From Burkholderiales bacterium GJ-E10 (GTDB taxonomy: Bacteria; Pseudomonadota; Gammaproteobacteria; Burkholderiales; Burkholderiaceae_F), in NCBI GenBank assembly GCA_000828975.1, contig AP014683.1, positions 1,441,520-1,505,519 on the forward strand: a stretch of 64,000 nucleotides of DNA, in the 5' to 3' direction. Made by a program: the position numbers and the translations under genes. Under the pieces are notes generated by a model. The model had not been told where the DNA came from. It made no database searches and saw only the letters and a program-made list of their open reading frames with translations. This document shows, piece after piece, positions 57,778-64,000 of the stretch. Numbering within the stretch: position 1 is the stretch's first letter; every line of letters starts with the position of its first letter.

Positions 57778-58632
57778 TCAGGAGCGGTCGAGTCGAACCA
57801 GGATGACGGTGGACGGGTCCACCGCCACCCGGCACGCGGAACCGACCTGCAGCCCCCCACCCTGCAAGGTTTCGCAGGCGACCATGGCCGCAATCGTTTC
57901 CGCGGCACAGCCCGTGGGCGTAATTTCCAGATCCGCATGCGCCGGCCCTTCGCGGATTGCCGTAACCGTGCCCGCAAGGCAGCGGTAGTCCGCGGGACAT
58001 GCGTCGCCATCGGCGAGGATCCGTACGGATGCCGCCTTGAAAAAGACGCTCACCCGGGCGCCGATGCGCAGGTCCAGACTCTCCACGCTCGCGCGCGTGA
58101 CGAGGGACGAGAGTTCCACGCCGCCGGCGATCCGGATACGGACGTCGATTCCGGATGGTCCCTCGATCATGGCGGCGATCGGGCCGGAAAACCGGTTGCG
58201 CGCACTCGTTCGAAGAAGGCGCTCGCGCAGGGCTTCGCGAAACCGCCATTCGTCGCCATTGCGGTCTTCACGGATCGAGGGGTCGCCCAACTGCTCGGCG
58301 ATTTGCGCCAGCGCCTCCTGGTAATCGCGCTCGATCGCGCGATACATGGCCACCAGACGCGCGCCATAGGGCGTCACCGTCGTCCCCCCGCCGTGCCGTC
58401 CGCCCGTGACCCGTTCCACCACCGCCTCGCCCGCGGCCGCGTTCATCGCTTCCACGGCGTCCCATGCCGCCTTGTATGAAAGCGGAACGGCCTTGGCAGC
58501 GCGGGTGAGCGAGCCATGGCGCTCGATCGCTTCCAGCAAGCGGATGCGCACGTCCCCGAGGAACGCGCCAAACTCGGTTTCGACGGCCAGTCGGCCGATC
58601 CATCGATGCGGAATGCTGCGGCGTGTGCTCAT
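57778..58632 (-). CDS. modE: Molybdate-responsive regulator ModE
   Basis: 284 residues from the ATG at 58632. N-terminal winged helix: VRIRLLEAIERHGSLTRAAK, AVPLSYKAAWDAVEAMNAAA and the wing TGGRHGGGTTVTPYGARLVA. Two C-terminal Mop domains (SARNRFSGPIAAMIEGPSGI and CLAGTVTAIREGPAHADLEI) bind molybdate. ModE-Mo normally represses the molybdate transporter. It is divergent from modA, with a ModE-type operator between them. Confidence 0.95.
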   Translation of the reverse strand: MSTRRSIPHRWIGRLAVETEFGAFLGDVRIRLLEAIERHGSLTRAAKAVPLSYKAAWDAVEAMNAAAGEAVVERVTGGRHGGGTTVTPYGARLVAMYRAIERDYQEALAQIAEQLGDPSIREDRNGDEWRFREALRERLLRTSARNRFSGPIAAMIEGPSGIDVRIRIAGGVELSSLVTRASVESLDLRIGARVSVFFKAASVRILADGDACPADYRCLAGTVTAIREGPAHADLEITPTGCAAETIAAMVACETLQGGGLQVGSACRVAVDPSTVILVRLDRS

Positions 58633-58660
58633 CGTCCTTCTTCTCCCATTGCAAGCCGTC

Positions 58661-58676
58661 GGGCACGAAATCTGCT
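58661..58676 (+). promoter_or_regulatory. Possible sigma-54 promoter of modAB
   Basis: GGGCACGAAATCTGCT has GG (58662-58663) and GC (58674-58675) ten bases apart but one departure in each half, and no NifA site nearby. If used, transcription would start at about 58687, inside the ModE operator. A sigma-70 promoter remains possible. Confidence 0.3.
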
Positions 58677-58686
58677 TCACAGGCAA

Positions 58687-58712
58687 TCGCGATGTTTTTT
58701 CCTACATAACGA
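58687..58712 (+). promoter_or_regulatory. ModE operator upstream of modA
   Basis: TCGCGATGT and TACATAACGA flank a 7-base spacer, forming an imperfect palindrome close to the E. coli ModE site (CGTTATATTGTCGCCTACAT-type). It lies 18 bp before the modA ATG in the modE-modA gap, where bound ModE-Mo would block transcription of modA. Confidence 0.8.
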
Positions 58713-58729
58713 GCCCCCGGGAGTGTCCG

Positions 58730-59506
58730 ATGCAATTTCCGTTCCTCCGCACGCTGCGCGCCCTACCCGCGATCGCGTGCCTCTTCATCCTGCTTCCCGG
58801 TCCGGCGCGCGCCGATGACCTGCGGATCGCCGTCGCCGCCAACTTCACCGAACCCGTGCGGCGCATCGCCGCGGAGTTCGAGCGGGAAACCGGCAACACC
58901 GTCAAGGCGTCGTTCGGCGCCACCGGCCTGCTCTATGCGCAGATCCGCAACGGCGCGCCGTTCGAAATCCTGCTCGCTGCCGACGCGGCGACGCCGCGCA
59001 AGCTGGTCAAGGAAGGACTCGGGGTCGCCTCGAGCGAATTCCCGTATGCGATCGGAACCCTGGTTCTCTGGTCGGCGAAGCCCGGATTCGTCGACGGACA
59101 CGGCGCCGTCCTTCGGTCGGGGCGATTTGCCCATCTCGCCTATTGCGATCCGAAGCTCGCACCGTATGGCGCCGCCGCGGTCGCGACGATGCGCTCGCTC
59201 GGAATATACGAAGCGCTGAAGCCCAAGCTCGTCGAAGGGCAAAACATCTCGCAGGCATACCAGTTCGTGGCGTCCGGGACGGCGGAGCTGGGATTCGTAG
59301 CCTTGTCCCAGGTATTCCGGGACGGGCGCTTCCGCTCCGGATCGGCTTGGGTCGTGCCGGCAGCGCGCTATTCGCCGATCCGGCAAGACGCCGTGCTGCT
59401 GCGATCCGCCAAAGACCACCCGGCGGCGATCGCATTTCTGCGCTTTCTGCGCTCAGAGCCGGCAAAGGCGGTGATCCGCAGTTACGGGTACGGGATATCC
59501 GAGTGA
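58730..59506 (+). CDS. modA: Periplasmic molybdate-binding protein ModA
   Basis: 258 residues with a Sec signal (LPAIACLFILLPGPARA). The mature part starts DDLRIAVAANFTEPVRRIAA and has SFGATGLLYAQIRNGAPFEI and LLAADAATPRKLVKEG, the family oxyanion-binding features. It captures molybdate for ModB and ModC. Its stop overlaps the modB GTG. Confidence 0.94.
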   Translation: MQFPFLRTLRALPAIACLFILLPGPARADDLRIAVAANFTEPVRRIAAEFERETGNTVKASFGATGLLYAQIRNGAPFEILLAADAATPRKLVKEGLGVASSEFPYAIGTLVLWSAKPGFVDGHGAVLRSGRFAHLAYCDPKLAPYGAAAVATMRSLGIYEALKPKLVEGQNISQAYQFVASGTAELGFVALSQVFRDGRFRSGSAWVVPAARYSPIRQDAVLLRSAKDHPAAIAFLRFLRSEPAKAVIRSYGYGISE

Positions 59507-60210
59507 GTCCCGGAGACTGGTCCGCACTCGCGCTCTCGCTGCGCCTCGCCGCGACGACGACACTGATCCTGCTTCTGATCGGCATTCCGCTCGCATGGTG
59601 GCTCGCGCGAACCCGATCCTGGTGGCGCGCGCCGATCGCTGCGCTCGTTGCGCTGCCCTTGGTACTGCCGCCCACCGTGCTCGGCTTTTACCTGCTCGTC
59701 GCAATGGGGCCATCCGGCCCGATCGGCCGCGCGACCCAATCCTGCGGTCTTGGGTTACTGCCGTTTACGTTTTCCGGTCTGGTCCTGGCTTCCGTCGTCT
59801 ACTCGCTGCCGTTCGCCGTTCAACCGATGGAAAACGCCTTTGCCGGCGTGGATCCGCGGCTGCTCGAAGCCGCAGCGACGCTGCGTTGCGGTCCTTCGAA
59901 TCGGTTTTTCCGGATTGTCCTTCCCATGTCGCGTCGCGGCGTGATCGCCGCCGCAGTCATGGGCTTCGCCCACACGGTCGGGGAATTCGGCATCGTGTTG
60001 ATGATCGGCGGCAACATTCCTGACACGACCCGGGTTGCATCCTTGCAGATCTACAACCATGTGGAAGCATTGGAATACTCCCACGCCAACGCGCTGTCCG
60101 GCGTGCTGTTGGCGTTTTCGTTCTGCGCGCTGATCGCGTTGAACGCGCTGGGAGGCGTGCGTCCGGTCTCGCGCAGCAGCGCGCCGGGGCGCGGAGACCG
60201 CTCCGCATAG
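59503..60210 (+). CDS. modB: Molybdate ABC permease ModB
   Basis: 235 residues from the GTG at 59503 overlapping the modA stop (GTGA). About five hydrophobic helices and the cytoplasmic EAA loop (LLEAAATLRCGPSNRFFRIV) plus FAHTVGEFGIVLMIGGNIP are typical. The last about 160 bp overlap, on the opposite strand, with the 3' end of modC. Confidence 0.93.
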   Translation: MSPGDWSALALSLRLAATTTLILLLIGIPLAWWLARTRSWWRAPIAALVALPLVLPPTVLGFYLLVAMGPSGPIGRATQSCGLGLLPFTFSGLVLASVVYSLPFAVQPMENAFAGVDPRLLEAAATLRCGPSNRFFRIVLPMSRRGVIAAAVMGFAHTVGEFGIVLMIGGNIPDTTRVASLQIYNHVEALEYSHANALSGVLLAFSFCALIALNALGGVRPVSRSSAPGRGDRSA

Positions 60211-60896
60211 GTGATCCGCCCCTCTTTCAGCAAAAGAACCCGGTCCGCGAGGCGGGAGATTTCGGGCATCGCGTGGCTGACGTAGATCATCGGGAGTCGG
60301 TGTTCGTCGCGTAGCCGCTCCAGATACGGCAAGAGTTCATCCTTGCGTGCCTCGTCGATCGCGGAAAGCGGCTCGTCCAGCAACAGCAGGCGCGGGTTTG
60401 CCAGCAGTGCGCGGCCGATCGCCACCCGCTGCGCCTCGCCGCCCGACAGGCGCGCTGGCATGCGTGGAAGTAGGCTACCGAGACCGAGAATTTCGACTAC
60501 ATCGTCCCACGCGACGCGGGGGCTACCGGGATCCGGGCGAGCGATTCCGAACGCCAGGTTCTGTCGCACGCTCCGGTGCGGAAACAGTCGTGCATCCTGG
60601 AACACCATGCCGACCGCCCGCCGGTGGGGAGGAAGGAAGATTCCGGACGCCGAGTCCTGCCACACCGTTCCACCGACCGTCACGACGCCCCGCGCGCCGG
60701 GTTCCAGGCCGGCAATGCCGCGCAGACAGGTCGTCTTGCCGGCGCCCGAGGGCCCGATCAAGGCGGTGATGCCGCGATCGGGCGCGTCGAGCCGAAACGA
60801 CAGGCGATGCCCCGGGAGATCGAACGCCAGGGAAACCTGCAGCCACTGCGGCCCGGGAGCACCCGGAGCACCATTGGTTCGGGTCATCGACGGCAT
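60051..60896 (-). CDS. modC: Molybdate ABC ATPase ModC, without the TOBE domain
   Basis: 281 residues (an in-frame ATG at 60887 is an alternative start). Walker A LIGPSGAGKTTCLRG, signature ARLSGGEAQRVAIGRALL and Walker B LLLLDEPLSAID are intact. The usual C-terminal Mop/TOBE domain is missing: the conserved part ends near RITYAERSPRPGALLRETGR, and the last about 50 codons are the complement of modB coding sequence. It is oriented against modAB and cotranscribed with the outer-membrane protein gene, seven bases upstream. Confidence 0.92.
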   Translation of the reverse strand: MPSMTRTNGAPGAPGPQWLQVSLAFDLPGHRLSFRLDAPDRGITALIGPSGAGKTTCLRGIAGLEPGARGVVTVGGTVWQDSASGIFLPPHRRAVGMVFQDARLFPHRSVRQNLAFGIARPDPGSPRVAWDDVVEILGLGSLLPRMPARLSGGEAQRVAIGRALLANPRLLLLDEPLSAIDEARKDELLPYLERLRDEHRLPMIYVSHAMPEISRLADRVLLLKEGRITYAERSPRPGALLRETGRTPPSAFNAISAQNENANSTPDSALAWEYSNASTWL

Positions 60897-60903
60897 CCCG
60901 CGG

Positions 60904-61785
60904 TCAAAACGTGACCCGCCCCGTAAACACCCAGCCGGTATCGTACAGCGGCGTCAACACCGGAGTCTTCGTGAGCGACGGGGCCACGGCAAACTGATAT
61001 CCCGCCCCGATACTGAGGTTCGCCCTTCCGGCAAGGTGAAGCCGGCCGAGGATCACACCGGGGGTCAGGATCACCTGGTTCATGCCGCCGCGCAATCCGC
61101 CCGACCACACCGTGTCGCTGATTTCGAATTCCGGCCAAAAGATCTTGTCGAGGTGGTACTGGATGACGGCGTTGGTGGTGATCGCCTTGCCGAGAACGTC
61201 TTGCTGCGTGGTCGGAATGGAGGCGCTGAGGGTCGCCTGCACATCGAAGTTGCCCCACCCTTTTCCGGCGGCGATCGTCGGCGTGATCACCCACGCATTG
61301 CTCGTGAAGGCGGGCGAGCCGGTCGGGGCCTGCACGCCGAGAAATGCCGTGACGACGTAGTTTCCCTGCGCCTCGTTGGCGCTGAGCAGACGCTGCTTCA
61401 CCAGGAAAAACGGGGCGTCTCCCCAACCGCTCGTGGGGTTGACGTGGGAACGCACCTGGTACGGCGGCGCGTTGAAGATGATCTCGTTGGTCGTCGTCGG
61501 GATGAGCTCCAAGCCCTTCCCGCCGCCGTAGTTGTCGAGCGTGCCGCCGTTTCCCAGATGCTGGGTCGTTTGATCGTACCGGTACTCTTCCATCAGGAGC
61601 GGCGTGACGGTGATCAGCGGCGTCATCCAGTGCGGCTGACTCGATTGCGCTTCGTCCACCCGCTGGAACCAGTTGCTGAAATAGCCGGAGTCGCCGGCCG
61701 TTTGATCCGCCTGCGCCAAGCCGGAAAGCCCCCAAGACAGCAACCCGAACACGCACAACGCCCGCCAAAACTTCTGCTTACGCAT
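60904..61785 (-). CDS. Outer-membrane beta-barrel protein linked to modC
   Basis: 293 residues from the ATG at 61785 (GGAGGA upstream). Signal peptide KFWRALCVFGLLSWGLSGLA ending QA-DQ. The mature chain alternates in the manner of a barrel and ends in VFTGRVTF with C-terminal Phe, the outer-membrane insertion signature. It resembles the poorly characterised MetA-pathway-type/phenol transporter-like barrels. Its NifA-type promoter and fusion with the modC unit suggest an outer-membrane channel for molybdate or another nitrogenase-related solute; the substrate is not shown. Confidence 0.78.
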   Translation of the reverse strand: MRKQKFWRALCVFGLLSWGLSGLAQADQTAGDSGYFSNWFQRVDEAQSSQPHWMTPLITVTPLLMEEYRYDQTTQHLGNGGTLDNYGGGKGLELIPTTTNEIIFNAPPYQVRSHVNPTSGWGDAPFFLVKQRLLSANEAQGNYVVTAFLGVQAPTGSPAFTSNAWVITPTIAAGKGWGNFDVQATLSASIPTTQQDVLGKAITTNAVIQYHLDKIFWPEFEISDTVWSGGLRGGMNQVILTPGVILGRLHLAGRANLSIGAGYQFAVAPSLTKTPVLTPLYDTGWVFTGRVTF

Positions 61786-61835
61786 GATTCCTCCGGAAAT
61801 GTGGCGAGCGGATTTGCGCGCCCGCATTTCCATTC

Positions 61836-61851
61836 CGCAAGGGATATGCCA
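61836..61851 (-). promoter_or_regulatory. Sigma-54 promoter of the outer-membrane protein/modC unit
   Basis: Minus-strand TGGCATATCCCTTGCG has GG (61849-61850) and GC (61837-61838) ten bases apart and good matches in both halves. Start near 61825, 40 nt before the ATG. Confidence 0.78.
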
Positions 61852-61961
61852 ATGGGATCGCCGTACGTCATTCCGTTGGAAAAATCCTCAAAACCAATTT
61901 GAAATCATGGGGTTGCGATGTCGTTCGGTGTTCTGCACCAGAACGGTTTCCAGTCTCGTCA

Positions 61962-61977
61962 TGTTTCCTTCGATACA
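61962..61977. promoter_or_regulatory. NifA activator site of the outer-membrane protein/modC unit
   Basis: TGTTTCCTTCGATACA is a perfect TGT-N10-ACA about 112 bp upstream of the -24 element, in the 263-bp gap between nifA and the outer-membrane protein gene. Confidence 0.78.
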
Positions 61978-62048
61978 ACGACCATCCCATTTGTACGATT
62001 TCCGCCAATGTGGGCGCGGCGTCTTCCAACGCATTCTTCCGCGCGGCA

Positions 62049-63662
62049 TCAGATCCGCTTGATTTCGATCTGGTACTTCTGCAACGCGTAGCCCATCTGG
62101 CGCGGCGTGAGTTTGAGCAAGCGCGCAGCCTTCGCCTGCACCCAACCGCATCGCTCCATGGCCCAGACCAGCCGCTCCCGTTCGCCGCCCTCGATGCGGC
62201 TCGGCTCCCAGTTCTGCGGCGACGCCTCGGGCGCTTGCGCCGGCGCGCTTCCCACCGGCATGGCGACGGGCTTCTCGGGCACGTGCAAGGCCCGCGTAAG
62301 GCAGCGGTTTTGCACGCAAGGGAGATCGAACTCGCGGATCAGCGCGCCGCGCGCCATGGTCGCGGTGCGCTCGACGCAGTTCTCCAGTTCCCGCACGTTC
62401 CCCGGCCAATAGCAGTTGCGCAGAACCTGCATCGCTTCGGGTGCGATCTTGAGGTCCTTGCGGTTTTCCTTGTTGAACTTTGCGAGAAAGTGTTCGACCA
62501 ATGCGGGGATGTCCTCCCGACGTTCGCGTAACGGCGGGAGAAATATGCCGACCACGTTGATCCGGTAATACAGGTCCGCACGGAACTGATTCGCCGCCAC
62601 CGCCTTTTCGAGATCGCGATTCGTCGCCGCGATCAAGCGGACGTCGACGCGGATGGTGCGGTTGCCGCCCACCCGTTCGAATTCCTGTTCCTGCAACACG
62701 CGCAGCAGCTTGGCCTGGAAGGCCGCCGAGATGTCGCCGATCTCGTCCAGAAAAAGCGTTCCGCCGTCGGCCAGCTCGAAGCGTCCCTTGCGTTCGGCAT
62801 GCGCCCCGGTGAAGGCGCCCTTTTCGTGGCCGAAGAGCTCCGACTCGAGCAGGGTCTCCGACAGCGCCGCGCAGTTGACCTTGACGAACGGCCGGTCCTT
62901 GCGGGCGCTTTGCACGTGAATGGCACGCGCGATCGCTTCCTTCCCCGTCCCGCTCTCGCCGCGCAGGAGCACGGTGGCGCGACTGGGTGCGGCCTGGTGA
63001 ACCTCGGCGAATACCTTTTGCATCAACGGCGAGATGCCGATCACATCGTCGAACACGATTTTTCCTCGCGGCGCCGCCGTGAGCTGCTTCTGCAGCCGTG
63101 TCCGTTCTTTCAGCAGTTCGAGACGATCGGCGGTCACGGTCCGATGCAGCACGACCGTTTGACCGATGAGGTTCGCCACCATCGTCAGAAATCGCCGGTC
63201 GCGCTCGAAACTGCGGCGGCGCCGGTCCGGTGCGCGGATGATCGAGAGCACGCCCAGCGTCTCTTGTCCGACCTTGATCGGCACGCCGATGAACGCGACG
63301 TCACCGTCCGGACCGATTTCATCGACGGTTCCCGTCCGGTTGAGAAACATCGGCTCCTCCGCGACGTTCGGCACGACGCACGACATCGCGCTGGAGAAGA
63401 TGCGTCCGGTCAGCCCCTCACCCGGCCGATAACGGCCGCGCCGAATCTCGGCCTCCGATAGGCCCACCGCACCGACCAGGTGCAATTCGCCCGACTCCTG
63501 CACCAAGCTGAGCATTCCGCGACGGACGCCGAGGCGGTTTCCGAGCAGATTCAACACCTCCCGCAACGTCCTCGGGAGATCGAGGGAGGAACTCAGAATC
63601 TTGCCGATTTCGTAGATCGTGGCGACCTCGAGATCGGCATTGCGGTGTGCTTCTTCTGCCAT
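62049..63662 (-). CDS. nifA: Nif-specific transcriptional activator NifA (O2-sensitive type)
   Basis: 537 residues from the ATG at 63662, seven bases after AGGAG. An N-terminal GAF domain (about 15-170), an AAA+ domain with Walker A GESGTGKE and the sigma-54 contact loop GAFTGA (in [16 protein letters not shown]), and a C-terminal Fis-type helix-turn-helix ([20 protein letters not shown]). The linker has Cys417, 429, 449 and 454 in the exact C-x11-C-x19-C-x4-C order of oxygen-sensitive NifA proteins of alpha- and betaproteobacteria, so no NifL partner is expected and none is seen. It binds the TGT-N10-ACA sites found through the island. Confidence 0.97.
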   Translation of the reverse strand: MAEEAHRNADLEVATIYEIGKILSSSLDLPRTLREVLNLLGNRLGVRRGMLSLVQESGELHLVGAVGLSEAEIRRGRYRPGEGLTGRIFSSAMSCVVPNVAEEPMFLNRTGTVDEIGPDGDVAFIGVPIKVGQETLGVLSIIRAPDRRRRSFERDRRFLTMVANLIGQTVVLHRTVTADRLELLKERTRLQKQLTAAPRGKIVFDDVIGISPLMQKVFAEVHQAAPSRATVLLRGESGTGKEAIARAIHVQSARKDRPFVKVNCAALSETLLESELFGHEKGAFTGAHAERKGRFELADGGTLFLDEIGDISAAFQAKLLRVLQEQEFERVGGNRTIRVDVRLIAATNRDLEKAVAANQFRADLYYRINVVGIFLPPLRERREDIPALVEHFLAKFNKENRKDLKIAPEAMQVLRNCYWPGNVRELENCVERTATMARGALIREFDLPCVQNRCLTRALHVPEKPVAMPVGSAPAQAPEASPQNWEPSRIEGGERERLVWAMERCGWVQAKAARLLKLTPRQMGYALQKYQIEIKRI

Positions 63663-63796
63663 CGGACAACTCCTGCAATGATCGCAACCCAATATTCCAA
63701 GACGCCTTTCGCCATGCGAACGGCGGCCCGCGATCCGATCCTGGGTCCGATTGCTCTTTGTATGCCCAACGACCTTCTCTGTTCGAAGAACATAGA

Positions 63797-63812
63797 AGCA
63801 AAATTCAAGCCA
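63797..63812 (-). promoter_or_regulatory. Sigma-54 promoter of nifA
   Basis: Minus-strand TGGCTTGAATTTTGCT keeps GG (63810-63811) and GC (63798-63799) ten bases apart and a perfect TTTTGCT -12 half. Start near 63786, leader about 124 nt. No TGT-N10-ACA is found upstream within the window, so NtrC or another activator may act here. Confidence 0.65.
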
Positions 63813-64000
63813 ATCATGGGATGAGTCACCCGGGCGCTGCAAGCGCCTTTTACCGGGTTTGACGCGATGGGCTCTTCTTCGTTATCCCGCCCCAAAGCGC
63901 GCCACGCTCTACGACCCGCCCGAATCCGTTTCGCGATCGACCCGGCATTGGACGCGCGCCACGCCGGTCAGGCCCATCCAGGAGATTCCGCGTCGCACCT
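63813..64000. other. Region upstream of nifA with a nested palindrome
   Basis: No gene is supported in the last 188 bp. A nested inverted repeat lies at 63828-63858: outer ACCCG/CGGGT and inner GGCGCT/AGCGCC. It may be the terminator of a gene beyond the window edge or a binding site for the activator of nifA. Confidence 0.4.

Overview
The window is GC-rich DNA from a diazotrophic proteobacterium, most likely a betaproteobacterium. The reasons are an O2-sensitive type of NifA (Cys spacing C-x11-C-x19-C-x4-C in its linker), the IscS/IscU/ErpA/IscA/HscA/Fdx set, an Aer-type receptor, a ModE/ModAB molybdate system and a two-partner secretion locus. Order and genus cannot be fixed from the sequence alone. 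Roughly the last 37 kb is a near-complete molybdenum nitrogenase island; the first 27 kb is unrelated cell-surface, efflux and chemotaxis DNA.

Layout. 1-17032: a giant secreted adhesin (5' end outside the window), its TpsB transporter and a beta-propeller lipoprotein. 17090-17785: yceH. 18275-24700: an efflux operon (outer-membrane factor, HlyD-type adaptor, RbbA-type double ABC protein, permease). 25029-26678: aer. 26907-33400 (+): nifV-nifW-fixABCX-nifQ, a receiver-like protein and a decayed truncated haemoglobin. 33507-38158 (-): nifB, a 2[4Fe-4S] ferredoxin, an IscA-like protein, the leucine-rich-repeat-variant (LRV) Fe-S protein, a NifZ-like protein, a DUF3024-like protein and a SIR2-like protein. 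38458-43149 (+): iscS-iscU-erpA-iscA-hscA-fdx, which takes the place usually held by nifU/nifS. 43160-53616 (-): a 12-gene operon nifH-D-K-E-N-X, DUF269, a small CCE_0567-type protein, fdxB, a ferredoxin/ferritin-like fusion, a molbindin and a second ferritin-like protein. 54060-55039 (+): an unrecognised gene and nifZ. 55269-57420 (-): a second, nearly identical 2[4Fe-4S] ferredoxin, nifT, a DegT-fold protein without the PLP lysine, and a [2Fe-2S] ferredoxin. 57778-60896: modE, modAB and an oppositely oriented modC. 60904-61785: an outer-membrane protein that forms one unit with modC. 62049-63662: nifA.

Regulation can be read directly from the DNA. Sigma-54 -24/-12 elements (GG-N10-GC) precede nifV, nifB, iscS, nifH, the 54060 gene, the second ferredoxin, the outer-membrane protein/modC unit, nifA and aer. 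NifA upstream activator sequences of the form TGT-N10-ACA lie about 85-115 bp upstream of the first seven. Two pairs of divergent units (nifB/iscS and nifH/54060) share activator sites between them. A ModE-type operator precedes modA. The NifA regulon therefore appears to cover cofactor synthesis (nifB, E, N, X, V, Q), Fe-S assembly (isc), electron supply (fixABCX and several ferredoxins), molybdenum handling (molbindin, modC unit) and several proteins of unknown role.

Most unusual points: the ferredoxin/ferritin-like fusion with a stand-alone paralogue inside the nifHDK operon; a NifA-controlled uncharacterised 194-residue protein divergent from nifH; the lysine-less DegT-fold protein; a complete isc-type operon without hscB or iscR under NifA control; the split mod system, in which modC overlaps modB antisense and is controlled with nif; and a SIR2-like protein in the nifB operon. 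No nifL, nifU, nifM, nifF or draTG genes were seen. No rRNA, tRNA, CRISPR array or insertion sequence was recognised.
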